Positions 17,820 through 27,250 of a DNA stretch of 64,000 bases are shown piece by piece. The stretch covers positions 372,001 to 436,000 of the forward strand of contig JABTUW010000003.1 in the NCBI GenBank assembly GCA_015075185.1, read 5' to 3'. Below the pieces are notes generated by a model that saw only the letters and a list, made by a program, of their open reading frames with translations, was not told the origin of the DNA and did not search any database. Numbering within the stretch: the first letter of the stretch is position 1; each line of letters opens with the position of its first letter. A program made the position numbers and the translations under genes. This stretch comes from Anaerolineales bacterium. Its GTDB lineage: Bacteria > Chloroflexota > Anaerolineae > 4572-78 > J111.

Positions 17820-20131
17820 GGCAAAGCAATCTCCACGCTGTTATCTTGCGAGGGCAGGGTTGACTCGTCAATAGGTAGCCGCTGGCCAGAAGCCAGGTCG
17901 TAAAGGCCGACACGCAAAGTGACCGCGCCAGGCGCTGCCGGGAGGGAATGGGTATCGGCGACCAGTTCGCCGGGCGACCACCAGCGGGTGGGATAAGCAT
18001 TGTTGGACGGCGGGCCGTCGGCTTGAGCTACCGTTTCGCCGCTGGCGTCAAGCAGGTGGAGAAACACGATGTAATCTTCACTCACCTGCGCGAGTGACTG
18101 CCAGTAGAGTCTCACTGCCGGCTGGCCTTCACCCTCGGCCGGGGGAATAAAATCATAGCCAATCAAGGCAATAGTATTGGCAAAATTAACCTGCGTGGGC
18201 TGGGCAGGCTGGTAGCGCGGCCATGTTTTGGGCACAATTTTGATTTGGCCCACCATAGGGGTCACTTCTCTGCCGCTGGCATCCAGCGCGGGAAAACCGG
18301 CGCGCGCCGGCGAGTCGAAATCAAACAGGTTGACTGTCGCCCTGGCGACCAGCGGCTCTGAAATTTCCTGCTGAAGCTTGAGTGGATAAACATCCGTAAA
18401 AGTATCGCTGGACTGAAGGTAGCGCGTGGGCCGCAAGCCGAGGCCGGGATAGGTTTCACGCCGGGCAAGCACGCTGCCGTCAGGAGCCAGCAGCACGGCG
18501 GCGACGCTGTAATTCTTATCCAGCGGGGCCAGGCTTTGCCACTGGGCGCTGATCAGCACGATATCGCCTGATGTGGCGACGTTGCCTTGCTGGCTAGACA
18601 CTCGCCCGCCAGCCAATTTGAGGGCGTCAAGAAAAGTTAAGTCCAAGGTTCCATTCGTTGGCCCACTGGCTTGTTGGCTCGCCGGTTCGCCGGGTCGAAA
18701 GGCAGGGTAGATGAGCCAGCCGAGACTATAAATATTGAGCGCCAGCAAGGCGGTAATGACCCCGGCACTGAACCAGCCGGACAGACGGCGCGGCAGCAGG
18801 GAATGCCAGCCCAGCGCCAACAACAGGGAAATAGCGGCGATGGCCGGGAAAACCAGGCGGGTGTGCGAGACCGAGCCAACTTCCATGACCCAGCGCAGGT
18901 AGAGGGCCAGGTTAAAGGCGGCCCACAGCAGGAGGGGGATAATCTTCTCGATGCTGATGTCACTCAGATGGAGCGGCAGCGGCCTGGGCCTGTCCCCCTG
19001 GACCAGCCTGCCTGCCAGCGCCAGCAGCAGGCCGATGAGGCCCAGCCGGGTGAACCCAAACAACAGCCGGAAGACCCACTCCGGCGGGCGAATCTGGCCC
19101 CAGCCGAAGGTGGCCCAGTAGGCCCGCTCGGCTTCGGCGCGCAACCCCCATACCTGGGCCAGGGACAGGTTACTGCGTCCGGCCAGGTCGAGGTGGGTGT
19201 CGGTGGCAAACCACTCGCCGTAGAGGGTGTAGTTGCGCCAGAACCACCAGCCGGTCAGGGCCAGCGTGGTCACGCCGATGATGACCAGCCAGCGGATGGT
19301 TAGCTGCAGTGGCTCCTGGTGCAGTTCGCTCAAAAAAAACAAACGCCAAAAAATGATAAAAGCCACCAGAAAGAGGGTGGTCAGGCTGCTGAGTTTGGTC
19401 AGTATGGCCAGGCCGGTGAGCAAACCTAAGAGCAGGGGAGCAGGGGAGCGGAGGAGCAGGGGAGATTTTGCCCCTGCTGTCTCCATAGCTGGTTTGGTAA
19501 ATTTCAAGGCGGCCAACACGGCCCACGTGGTCAGGGCGGCGGAGAGGCTGTCGTTGCTGACGGTGGCGGAAACGCGGATGAATTGGGGGTTGAAGGCGGT
19601 GAGCGCCGTTGTGGTCAAAATTAAGGGCAGGTTATGGGGAAAAAGGTGACAGGCCAGGAGAAAGGTTCCTCCGACCGCCAACATTCCAAAGAGCAAACTC
19701 CACCAGCGGCCGATGTGAACAGCCAGGGCGGCCCGCTGATAAGGATAGGCATCCATAGGCCCGTGCAGGACCAGGTTCTGGTTGTCGTTAATCAGGGCGC
19801 GAACCTCGGTGAAAAGCCAGTGCGGGTTGCGCTGCAATAGCTCCGGCAGGTTGTCGCTGTCAATCCAGAAGGTGCTGGCAGCAACAATGGCATAATAGAA
19901 CGGCGCCTGGGTGCCTTCCTGATTCCACAGTTGGCCGGGTACAGCTAAAGGCAACCCCTGGCCGTCGGCCAAATGCTTAACGTAGGGATAGTGTAAGGTT
20001 TCGTCGGAGTTTTCAAAAACGGGGGTGAGGCTGCTGTAACCCAAACCCAAAAGCAAGAAAAGGGGGATAAAAATCCAAAGGAAAGCGGACCCTCCCCGGA
20101 GCGGTACGCCATACTTGGCCAAACAGCTCAT
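17816..20131 (-). CDS. Large GT-C membrane glycosyltransferase with beta-rich C-terminus (paralogue 2)
   Basis: A 771-residue homologue of the gene that follows it, in the same order of parts. It has the acidic motif FENSDETLHYPYVKHLADG near residue 38, about ten membrane segments, and a C-terminal exported region with NYSVAAVLL, YPGLGLRPT and VNLFDFDSP. It overlaps both neighbours by 4 bp, so the phosphatase, paralogue 2 and paralogue 1 form one translation-coupled run. A small AGCAGGGG-type tandem repeat lies near 19432-19465. The pair is best explained by tandem duplication followed by divergence. Confidence 0.75.
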   Translation of the reverse strand: MSCLAKYGVPLRGGSAFLWIFIPLFLLLGLGYSSLTPVFENSDETLHYPYVKHLADGQGLPLAVPGQLWNQEGTQAPFYYAIVAASTFWIDSDNLPELLQRNPHWLFTEVRALINDNQNLVLHGPMDAYPYQRAALAVHIGRWWSLLFGMLAVGGTFLLACHLFPHNLPLILTTTALTAFNPQFIRVSATVSNDSLSAALTTWAVLAALKFTKPAMETAGAKSPLLLRSPAPLLLGLLTGLAILTKLSSLTTLFLVAFIIFWRLFFLSELHQEPLQLTIRWLVIIGVTTLALTGWWFWRNYTLYGEWFATDTHLDLAGRSNLSLAQVWGLRAEAERAYWATFGWGQIRPPEWVFRLLFGFTRLGLIGLLLALAGRLVQGDRPRPLPLHLSDISIEKIIPLLLWAAFNLALYLRWVMEVGSVSHTRLVFPAIAAISLLLALGWHSLLPRRLSGWFSAGVITALLALNIYSLGWLIYPAFRPGEPASQQASGPTNGTLDLTFLDALKLAGGRVSSQQGNVATSGDIVLISAQWQSLAPLDKNYSVAAVLLAPDGSVLARRETYPGLGLRPTRYLQSSDTFTDVYPLKLQQEISEPLVARATVNLFDFDSPARAGFPALDASGREVTPMVGQIKIVPKTWPRYQPAQPTQVNFANTIALIGYDFIPPAEGEGQPAVRLYWQSLAQVSEDYIVFLHLLDASGETVAQADGPPSNNAYPTRWWSPGELVADTHSLPAAPGAVTLRVGLYDLASGQRLPIDESTLPSQDNSVEIALP

Positions 20132-23100
20132 TTTTTGATGACTACCACCACGGTCATATCGTCGTTTTGCTCGGCCTGCCCGATAAAGTTTTGGGCGGTG
20201 TTGATAAGGTGTTCGGCGATAAATTCGGCGTCTCGGGTGGCAATCACTTCATTGATGGCCGCTTCAAGACGCTCAAAACCGAACAATTCGCGCGCTTCGT
20301 TTTGCGCTTCGACAATGCCGTCGCTGGTGAAGATGATCGTGGTAAAAGGATCCAGGAGAAACGTGTCATCATGATAGTTTTGTTCGGGGGGAGAAAGCGC
20401 GCCTACGGGTAATCCACTAACGGGCAAAAAATGGCAGCCATGTTCCGTGGCCCCGACCGGAGCAATCATGCCGGCGCTGGCGACGGTCATCAATACGCCT
20501 TGAGGTTTCTGCTCACTATCATTAGTGTCTACAGACAGGGGGGCAAAGGTGGCTACCTGCAAGGCCACGTTCATCTTATTTTCACGGAGCCGGTTATACA
20601 GGATGTGATTCAACTTGTTGAGCAGCTCGCCCGGCCCGACATCGGCCCTGATTTGGGCGTCAATAGCGGTAATCGCCACGGCCATATAGAGCGCAGCGGG
20701 GATGCCTTTCCCACTAACATCCCCAATAGCTACCCCCAACTGGTCTTTACCTGCCGGAAAGAAGTGGAAGAAATCGCCGCCAATGTGCCGCGCTGGCAGG
20801 ATGCGTCCCGAAATTTCCAGGCCGGGTACCTGGGGGACCAATTGCGGCAGCAAGGTTTCCTGGATGGACTGGGCAATCTCTAACTCGCGTTCCAATTCGC
20901 GCACTTCAAGCTCGTACAGGCGGGCATTTTCCAGGGCAATGGCGACCTGGTTGGCAAAAGCCAGGGCCAGGCCTAAATCCTCCTCATCATAAGCGTTGGC
21001 TTCGGTATGGTTAATACTGATCAGGCCAATCACTTTATCGCGGGCAATCAGGGGGATGCCCATCCAGGATTTGATCTGGTCCTGGGCTGATTTTTTAAAG
21101 ATGTTGTAGCTGGCCGGAACGTTGCTCACGACCATCGGCTGGCGGGCTTGAATGGCAATTGTGCTGGGATCTCGATCATTTTCCAATATGACCGGGAAGG
21201 ACATGCCGATCACTTTTTTGGGATTGGGAAAACCCCGCCCGGCAATGATGCGCCGCCGCTTGCCTTCAATCAGGTGGATGGCGGCGCTGTCGTATTTGAT
21301 GACCCGCGCCAGTTGATCCAAGATGCGCTCCAGGACCTCGTTCAGGTTGAGGCTGGAACCGACGACAAAAGAAACTTCGCGCAGGGTTTCGGCCTGCTGC
21401 CGCCGCCGGTATTCGGCCTCGTAGAGTTCCACGTTTTGCAGCCCAATGCCCAATTGATCGGCCATGGCCTGGCCCAGGGCAATCTCGCCGGGCGTGAAGG
21501 TATGTTTGTGCTGAGTCGCTTCGGCGACAAGCACCCCGGCAACTTCACCCCGCATTTGAATCGGCACGATCAGCAGGGATAATGTTTCCGGTCCGGCCCA
21601 GCCGAGCCGAGTCAAGGCGGGCAGGGGTGGGACGGCTTTGGGCAAAAAGGGTAACAATTTGCCCTGGGTATCGTCAATCACAATGGGCTGGTGGGTCGCC
21701 ATTAACCGTTCATACAGGGGATTGTTGCGCAGGAGAAGCTGCCACCCCTCCAGGCCCTGAGCCGGCCGGCCTTCTACATAAGCCTCCTCAGCCGGGAGGG
21801 GGATGTGTTGAGCGGGATACTCATCCTGGAAATTGACTTTGACCACACCAACTTTTGCCTCAAAATCAAAAATAATCACACTCCCCTGCCTGAGGTCAAG
21901 CGCCCGGAGATACTCCTGCAAGACCGTGCTCATAATCGTTTGGGCGTCCTGGGTGGTCGCCAGGGCGCTGGCAACCTGATAAAGGGCGTCGGTTTCCTCC
22001 AAAGCCTGCCGGGTCTGTTTGATATACTGCAAATTTTCCAGAGCCACGGCGGCCTGGTTGGCCAGCAGGCGGGCCAGGCGAATATCGTCGCCGCTAAAGT
22101 AGCGCTCTTGGCGGGTTTCCCACAGTTCAGCCCAGCCAATGGCCTCATCTTTGACTACAAGCGGCACCAGCAGCCGTGAACGACAGTCTCTGCCGGCCAT
22201 TTCTCGCCGTTCGGTTTCAGCCAGGCCAGGGTCGCCCAATTGGAATACAACCGGCTGTTGATTGTGCAGGGCCAGCAGCCAGGAGCGTTCGGCCAGATCA
22301 AAGGTTGAGCCAAGAGGGGTGGTTTGTCCATAAGCCGCCGGCCCATTTTTCCGAAATTCGGCTTGAATCGTGCCGGTGTTTTGGGCCTTATTCCAACTGA
22401 CAATATGACCGCTGTTAACGTTTATAACCTGGACCATCTGCCGGATCAAGATTTTTAGCACTGTTTCAATATCGCGGGCCGAGGCAATGGCTGAGTTGGT
22501 TTCGTAGAGGATGGCTAATTCATTCAAATTGTTGCGGGTCTCTTCAAAACGGCGGGAGTTATAGATAGCGGCTGAAATTTGCCTGACGATGCTTTCGAGA
22601 AAGCGTAAATCATCTTTGATAAAGGGCGACTTGTTGAGGCGGCCAATGATGATCACTCCCATCATTTCCTTGAAGGCGGCCAGCGGGACACACAACAGAT
22701 GCTCAACGGCCTGGTCGGACGGGTCGGTTACATTGAACATGGCCGCTTGACCCGATCTAACGACGCCGCCGATAGGGTCTTGATCCAGTGGAATGGCTGC
22801 GGGGTAATCCTGTTCCGGCAGCGGCCCAATCGAAAGAATGGGCTGCAAGATATTCTGGCCTTTTTCCAAGAAATAGATGCGGCCGTTATCGGCGTTTAAG
22901 AGGGTTTTGGTTTGTTCGACAATCTTCTCTAAGGTTGGCAGCAGTTCTAACCGCCCGGAGACCTGGCGGCTGGTTTCCAGTAAAACCTGCAATTCCTGGC
23001 TGTACTGCCACGTCTGAACTTCTGACCGTTTGATGTCGGTAATATCGGCGCTGATGATGCAAATTTCGGTCAGTTGGCCTTCAGGCTGGCTGGCGACCTC

Positions 23101-23829
23101 GGCATAGATGGGGTAAAGGTGCAGTTGCACCCAATGGGTGTCGCCATTTTGGCTGTCGAGCGAAAAATTGGGGATAAAGAGCGCCTCGCCGGTACTGCGG
23201 GTTTGGTCCAAAAAATCTTTGAGGCGATCCAGATTGGCCGGAGAAAGGGGTAGGCTCTCGATGAGAGGCGCGCGAAAAGCTCGCTTGTTGAGGCCAAACA
23301 GCGTTTCGGCGGCTCGGTTCCAGGCCCGGATGCGATTATCCGGCCCGATAATCTGAATAGCCAGTTGCGAGGTATCGCTGATAATGGCCTGGTAAAGCAG
23401 TTCATTTGAGGTCAGGCCAAGTTCAGACTCTGCCTGCTGTGCTTGCCAGGCGTCCCGCTGTGCCGCCAGTTGTTTACCCAGGGCGACCAGCCCAATTTTA
23501 GAGAGGGGCACATAGGTGGCGACGCCCCAGGAGAGAGCGGCCAATAACTTTTGCTCTTCTTCTGCCGTTGGCTGTTGGCCGTTATGGAGCAGGATAATCG
23601 GCGCATCCTGGTAAGCTGTGCTCAGTTCTGATAATTTGGGACATATATCGTCGGCTAATTGAGTGATGTTGAGCAGAATCACATGCGCCGGTTCCGGCTC
23701 AGCCAGAGCATTGGCCAGTTCCGGGGTAATAATTAAGCGGTAATGAGTCAAAGAGCGGCTCACGGCTTCAGCCAGAGCGGCTGCAATCGGGATCTGATTT
23801 TCGATAAGTAGGATAGAGTAAAGGGTCAT
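20128..23829 (-). CDS. Multi-GAF sensor PP2C (SpoIIE/RsbU-type) phosphatase
   Basis: A 1233-residue cytoplasmic signalling phosphatase. Order of parts: a degenerate receiver-like domain (1-125), a PAS domain (about 140-260, with a GPDNRIRAWNRAAETLFG core), four GAF domains (about 275-430, 440-600, 625-820, 840-1000) and a C-terminal PP2C/SpoIIE domain (about 1010-1230). The last has metal-binding HIGGDFFHFF, GDVSGKGIPAA and FTSDGIVEA. Such enzymes usually dephosphorylate an anti-sigma-factor antagonist, but no STAS or RsbW-like partner is in the window. I chose the ATG at 23829, because an upstream GTG would overlap the preceding gene. A TATAAT lies only a few bases upstream of the ATG, so a leaderless mRNA is possible. 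Confidence 0.88.
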   Translation of the reverse strand: MTLYSILLIENQIPIAAALAEAVSRSLTHYRLIITPELANALAEPEPAHVILLNITQLADDICPKLSELSTAYQDAPIILLHNGQQPTAEEEQKLLAALSWGVATYVPLSKIGLVALGKQLAAQRDAWQAQQAESELGLTSNELLYQAIISDTSQLAIQIIGPDNRIRAWNRAAETLFGLNKRAFRAPLIESLPLSPANLDRLKDFLDQTRSTGEALFIPNFSLDSQNGDTHWVQLHLYPIYAEVASQPEGQLTEICIISADITDIKRSEVQTWQYSQELQVLLETSRQVSGRLELLPTLEKIVEQTKTLLNADNGRIYFLEKGQNILQPILSIGPLPEQDYPAAIPLDQDPIGGVVRSGQAAMFNVTDPSDQAVEHLLCVPLAAFKEMMGVIIIGRLNKSPFIKDDLRFLESIVRQISAAIYNSRRFEETRNNLNELAILYETNSAIASARDIETVLKILIRQMVQVINVNSGHIVSWNKAQNTGTIQAEFRKNGPAAYGQTTPLGSTFDLAERSWLLALHNQQPVVFQLGDPGLAETERREMAGRDCRSRLLVPLVVKDEAIGWAELWETRQERYFSGDDIRLARLLANQAAVALENLQYIKQTRQALEETDALYQVASALATTQDAQTIMSTVLQEYLRALDLRQGSVIIFDFEAKVGVVKVNFQDEYPAQHIPLPAEEAYVEGRPAQGLEGWQLLLRNNPLYERLMATHQPIVIDDTQGKLLPFLPKAVPPLPALTRLGWAGPETLSLLIVPIQMRGEVAGVLVAEATQHKHTFTPGEIALGQAMADQLGIGLQNVELYEAEYRRRQQAETLREVSFVVGSSLNLNEVLERILDQLARVIKYDSAAIHLIEGKRRRIIAGRGFPNPKKVIGMSFPVILENDRDPSTIAIQARQPMVVSNVPASYNIFKKSAQDQIKSWMGIPLIARDKVIGLISINHTEANAYDEEDLGLALAFANQVAIALENARLYELEVRELERELEIAQSIQETLLPQLVPQVPGLEISGRILPARHIGGDFFHFFPAGKDQLGVAIGDVSGKGIPAALYMAVAITAIDAQIRADVGPGELLNKLNHILYNRLRENKMNVALQVATFAPLSVDTNDSEQKPQGVLMTVASAGMIAPVGATEHGCHFLPVSGLPVGALSPPEQNYHDDTFLLDPFTTIIFTSDGIVEAQNEARELFGFERLEAAINEVIATRDAEFIAEHLINTAQNFIGQAEQNDDMTVVVVIKK

Positions 23830-23861
23830 ATCGGCCCCATTATACCACAAAATCGAATCAA

Positions 23862-24674
23862 TTACTTGACCGGTACCCACTTTGCCGCCACCATGGCCTG
23901 GCCCGCCGGGCTTAAGACAAAATCAATAAACTGATTCAGGTCCGCCTGGCCCCGCTTAGAGACAATCATCGCCAAATCGCGGCTCAAGGGATAACTCCGG
24001 GCAGCCAGACTCTCCAGGCTGGGAGCTGCACCCTCAATCGGGACAGGGTAAACGTTTTTTTCAACAAATGCAAATGAGACGTAGGCGATGGCGGCTGGGT
24101 TGTCGGCCACAAAATCAATCACTGCCTGGCTGCTGGGTAGAACGATGGCGGTAGGGGTGACGGGCATCTGATCCATGACCGCCGCTTCAAAAGTCGCCCG
24201 TGTGCCCGAACCATCCTCCCGGCTGATCACCTGGATTGGACGGGCCGGGCCGCCAACCTCTTGCCAGTTGAGCAGCCGCCCACCGAAAATAGCCTGCAAT
24301 TCGGCCAGGGAAAGCCCCTTAATCCTGTTCGTCGGGTGAACAATAACTGCTACGGCATCGCGGGCGATGGGGATAGAGCGCAGATGATCAGGCAGGTTCT
24401 GCGGAGGCCAGGAAACCAGGCCCAGGTCAATCCGGCCCGCCTCAATTAAACTCTGGCCCAACTGCGAACCGCCGGCCTGAATGTCAAAGGTAACATGCGG
24501 GTGTTGGGCGCTGTAAGCCGAAGCCAGGACAGCCAGGAGCGGTCCGCCGCTCGTCGAACCGGCAGCTTTCAGCACAATGGGCGGTGGAGGTGGGGTCGCA
24601 GTAGCCAGGCAGGCGGGCAGAAGAAATAGGATAGTGGATAGAAGATAGAAGATAGCCATCCGCGATTTTCCCAT
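23862..24674 (-). CDS. PstS-like phosphate/oxyanion-binding lipoprotein
   Basis: A 270-residue periplasmic-binding protein of the PBP-like (PF12849) group. It has a signal peptide with lipobox-like LLPAC (Cys about 23), then the family blocks LKAAGSTSGGP, GGSQLGQSLIEAGRIDLGL, SLAELQAIFGG and VISREDGSGTRATFE (oxyanion-binding loop). The family binds phosphate or molybdate-like anions for an ABC importer. No pstC, pstA or pstB is adjacent, so it may serve a remote transporter or act as a sensor. The start region carries an agatagaa-type tandem repeat, and a second in-frame ATG five codons downstream is equally good. It lies upstream of the PP2C gene and downstream of uppP. Confidence 0.82.
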   Translation of the reverse strand: MGKSRMAIFYLLSTILFLLPACLATATPPPPPIVLKAAGSTSGGPLLAVLASAYSAQHPHVTFDIQAGGSQLGQSLIEAGRIDLGLVSWPPQNLPDHLRSIPIARDAVAVIVHPTNRIKGLSLAELQAIFGGRLLNWQEVGGPARPIQVISREDGSGTRATFEAAVMDQMPVTPTAIVLPSSQAVIDFVADNPAAIAYVSFAFVEKNVYPVPIEGAAPSLESLAARSYPLSRDLAMIVSKRGQADLNQFIDFVLSPAGQAMVAAKWVPVK

Positions 24675-24682
24675 CCCAAATT

Positions 24683-25495
24683 CTATCCTCTAAGTAGGGC
24701 GACGATGATGACGATAATGCTCAGGATGACCCGGTAAACGGCAAAGGCGTAGAGGGAATGGCTTTGTAGGTAGGCCAGAAGCCAGCGAATACAAAAATAG
24801 CCGGAAATGGCGGCGGCCACAAAGCCCACGGTTAAAGCCGGTAATTCGGCCATCAAATTACCCGACTCCAGCAAATCTTTCATGGCAACCACTCCCGCTC
24901 CGCCCAGGGCCGGGATTGACATGAGAAAGCTGAAACGAGCCGCCGCCGGGCGATTAAAGCCGCGTACCATGCCCCCGGTGATGGTCGCCCCGGAGCGGCT
25001 CACTCCTGGCACCAGGGTAATCACTTGCCACAAGCCAATAACAATGGCGTCGAGCCAGCCGATACTTTCCAATTCGCGCTGCCGGGAACCCAGGCGCTCG
25101 GCTATAACCAGGATGATCGAGGCGATACCAATCAGGACCCCCACATAAATCGGCGCAGAGAAGAAGGACTCGAAAAAATCTTTAAAAAGCAGGCCAAAGA
25201 GGACCGCCGGAACGGTGGCAATGACCACCAGCCAGCCGAGTCTGGCTTCAAAGGTTCCAAAGGGTTGCCTTTTGAACAACCCCTGAAGTACGCCCTGGAC
25301 GATCTCCCAGATGTCTTGCCAGAAATAGATAAATACCCCACCAGCGTTCCCACTGCACCAACACTTCAAAGGTAAGGGCGCATCGGGCCAACCCAGGAGC
25401 CAGGGAACCAGCACCAGGTGGCCGGAACTGGAAACGGGGATGTATTCGGTTAGCCCCTGAACGATGCCCAGGATGAGAGCTTGAAACAGGTCCAT
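24683..25495 (-). CDS. uppP: Undecaprenyl-diphosphatase UppP/BacA with a locally shifted frame
   Basis: Recycles undecaprenyl diphosphate to the monophosphate carrier used for peptidoglycan and polysaccharide building. The 270 residues show GLTEYIPVSSSGH (about 15), the PGVSRSGATI catalytic motif (about 165) and the expected membrane segments. Between residues about 38 and 52 the protein reads LPLKCWCSGNAGG, where the family has a conserved TFEV(L/I)VQWGTL(V/A)-type stretch. Restoring one C and two G in three nearby short runs (about 25335-25375) gives that stretch exactly while keeping the downstream frame. Either the assembly lost three bases or the gene is impaired. This is a fitting neighbour for the glycan genes around it. 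Confidence 0.88.
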   Translation of the reverse strand: MDLFQALILGIVQGLTEYIPVSSSGHLVLVPWLLGWPDAPLPLKCWCSGNAGGVFIYFWQDIWEIVQGVLQGLFKRQPFGTFEARLGWLVVIATVPAVLFGLLFKDFFESFFSAPIYVGVLIGIASIILVIAERLGSRQRELESIGWLDAIVIGLWQVITLVPGVSRSGATITGGMVRGFNRPAAARFSFLMSIPALGGAGVVAMKDLLESGNLMAELPALTVGFVAAAISGYFCIRWLLAYLQSHSLYAFAVYRVILSIIVIIVALLRG

Positions 25496-25519
25496 TGATG
25501 AGAGTCTCCTTTGTATGGG

Positions 25520-25576
25520 GTAGACAGTAGACGGGGAAATTCTTCCCCTGCCTACTTTCTATCGTCTACTGTCTAC
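25520..25576. repeat. Inverted repeat GTAGACAGTAGACG
   Basis: Fourteen-base arms pair perfectly around an inner ggggaa/ttcccc hairpin. The right arm forms the last codons of tgt. It could terminate the tgt transcript, though the T-run is weak. Related tagacggtagacgggg sequence follows the acyl-CoA synthetase at 63160. Confidence 0.5.
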
Positions 25577-26687
25577 TTTTCACGGGACGATAGGTTGCCA
25601 AAAAGTCATCCTTGTAGCTGAGAAATGTGCCGGCGAGGATGGATTGGCGAATGCGGCGCATGGTGTCGAGCATGAAGTGGAGGTTGTGCAGCGTGGTCAG
25701 CCGCAGGGCCAGGATTTCTTCGGCCATGAGCAGGTGGCGCAGGTAGGCCAGGCTGAAGGTCCGGCAGGTGTAGCACTGGCAGTCCGGCTCGATGGGATTT
25801 TTATCGGCGGCAAAGCGGGCATTGCGCAGATTGACCCGGCCCTGCTTGGTGAAGACCGCTCCATTGCGGGCAATTCGGGTGGGCAGGACACAGTCAAACT
25901 GATCTACCCCGCGGGCGACACATTCGAACAAATCCTCCGGGCTGCCGACGCCCATCAAATAGCGCGGCTTGTGCCGGGGGAGGATGGGGTGCATAACCTC
26001 CAGCATCTCATGCATCTGGGCCTTGGTTTCGCCCACGCTCAAGCCGCCGATGCCGTAGCCGGGGAAATCCAACTCCGCCAGAAATTCGGCGCTTTGGGCG
26101 CGCAGGTCAGCAAAGATCCCTCCCTGAACGATGCCGTAGAGCGCCTGGTCGGAGCGGGTTTGGGCGGCTTTGCAGCGTTCGGCCCAGCGGTGGGTTCGTT
26201 CCAGGGATTTGACGTTGTACTCGTAGTCGTGGGGCGGAGGACATTCGTCAAAAGCCATAATGATGTCGGCGCCCAGCTTCTCCTGGATGCCGATCACAAC
26301 TTCCGGGGTAAAGCGGTGATACGAGCCGTCAATGTGGGAGCGAAAGGTGACGCCGTCGTCGTCTATCTTGCGCAGCCCTTCCAGGCTGAAGACCTGGAAG
26401 CCGCCGGAGTCGGTCAGAATGGGCCGGGGCCACTGCATAAAGTGGTGCAGCCCGCCAAAATCGGCAATCAGGTCGGCCCCGGGCCGCAGGTAGAGGTGGT
26501 AGGTGTTGCTCAAGATGAGCGTCGCCCCCAACTCCTGCAAATCGGCAGGCGTCAGCGTTTTGACCGTCGCCTGCGTGCCGACGGGCGCGAACACCGGCGT
26601 GGGGATGTCGCCGTGCGGGGTATGGATGACTCCCGCGCGGGCGGCGGTGTGAGTGTCTTCGGTTAAGAGTTCGAATGAGAAGGGCAT
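25566..26687 (-). CDS. tgt: tRNA-guanine transglycosylase
   Basis: Exchanges guanine-34 for preQ1 (queuosine pathway) in tRNAs with GUN anticodons. The 373 residues include TDSGGFQVFSL (catalytic Asp region, about 93), GGLSVGE (about 230), the nucleophile region GVDQFDCVLPTR (about 262) and the zinc site CQCYTC plus a His in YLRHLLMAEE (about 305-330). I chose the ATG at 26687, which gives the family-typical MPFSFELL start. An upstream in-frame start would add 16 residues. No queuosine-synthesis genes are next to it. The last codons lie in a 14 bp inverted repeat. Confidence 0.95.
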   Translation of the reverse strand: MPFSFELLTEDTHTAARAGVIHTPHGDIPTPVFAPVGTQATVKTLTPADLQELGATLILSNTYHLYLRPGADLIADFGGLHHFMQWPRPILTDSGGFQVFSLEGLRKIDDDGVTFRSHIDGSYHRFTPEVVIGIQEKLGADIIMAFDECPPPHDYEYNVKSLERTHRWAERCKAAQTRSDQALYGIVQGGIFADLRAQSAEFLAELDFPGYGIGGLSVGETKAQMHEMLEVMHPILPRHKPRYLMGVGSPEDLFECVARGVDQFDCVLPTRIARNGAVFTKQGRVNLRNARFAADKNPIEPDCQCYTCRTFSLAYLRHLLMAEEILALRLTTLHNLHFMLDTMRRIRQSILAGTFLSYKDDFLATYRPVKSRQ

Positions 26688-26975
26688 AATCAATCTATAA
26701 AACGTGAAAAATACTGTTACTTTGCTACTCTGCAACCTTGCAACTTGCTAACCTGTTCACAAACCGAAGCATTATAGCACAGGGTTTTAAGATGACGAAA
26801 AGTGAGTTGGGGAAGAGAGGGCGAGTTTTTAGTTAAGGCTAAATCATTGCAAATCGAATAATATTGAAATGAAACTGAAAGGTTATGGCCGAAATTTTAT
26901 GTTATACTTGGTGATGAAGCATTACATCAAGTTTATCAGCTTATTTCTCCACCCCGGCGGAGGTAACTATTCGTT
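26688..26975. other. Non-coding region upstream of the structured element
   Basis: No gene is visible. It holds a ttgctactttgc-like low-complexity stretch near 26715-26755 that resembles one at about 5100-5160. A TATACT hexamer near 26902 could serve as a -10 box for the structured element that follows. No good -35 partner was found. Confidence 0.35.
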
Positions 26976-27190
26976 CTTGGCAGGGTTTTACCATTTAAGG
27001 TAAGCGCTTTTGACGTGGAGAGGACCCGGCTTCTGCCAAGCGATTGACGCAGCCTGTTAACGGTGTTAAAATGAGGTTGCAGTACTGTGATACTATTCAC
27101 AGTCGTAGTTGAATATTCGGGTCTTTACAAACTAGCCGACCTCTCTTTAGACGCACAACAGTGCGTTTATATTGGGTCGGTTTTTCGTTT
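26976..27190 (+). ncRNA. Candidate structured RNA or leader ending in an intrinsic terminator
   Basis: About 215 bp without a convincing protein. Seen by complementarity: an 8 bp stem (cttggcag 26976-26983 with ctgccaag 27033-27040) enclosing a small hairpin (ttacc/ggtaa, 26988-27003); a hairpin actgtg/cacagt (27084-27103); and a terminal stem ccgacc/ggtcgg (27136-27180) with a nested acgcac/gtgcgt hairpin followed by TTTTTCGTTT. The last part is a good Rho-independent terminator about 60 bp before an EAD gene. It could be a small RNA, a riboswitch-like attenuator of the EAD gene, or a relic. I do not recognise it as 6S, SRP, RNase P or tmRNA. Confidence 0.45.
27135..27190 (+). terminator. 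Intrinsic terminator with nested hairpin
   Basis: Stem ccgacc/ggtcgg encloses a second perfect 6 bp stem acgcac/gtgcgt with an AACA loop, followed by a run of five T. It ends the candidate structured RNA and would attenuate read-through into the EAD gene. Confidence 0.6.
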
Positions 27191-27250
27191 AAGGTTGTCG
27201 CGTTTCAGGAACAACCCATCTTCCGCATCTGGAAAGGGAAATTGGCGACT

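Noticed and set aside
25644..26666. 340-codon plus-strand frame opposite tgt
   Set aside because: Shadow of a well-conserved housekeeping gene.
26976..27040. tRNA-like stem near 26976
   Set aside because: No anticodon arm or T-loop consensus; only the outer stem and one inner hairpin pair.
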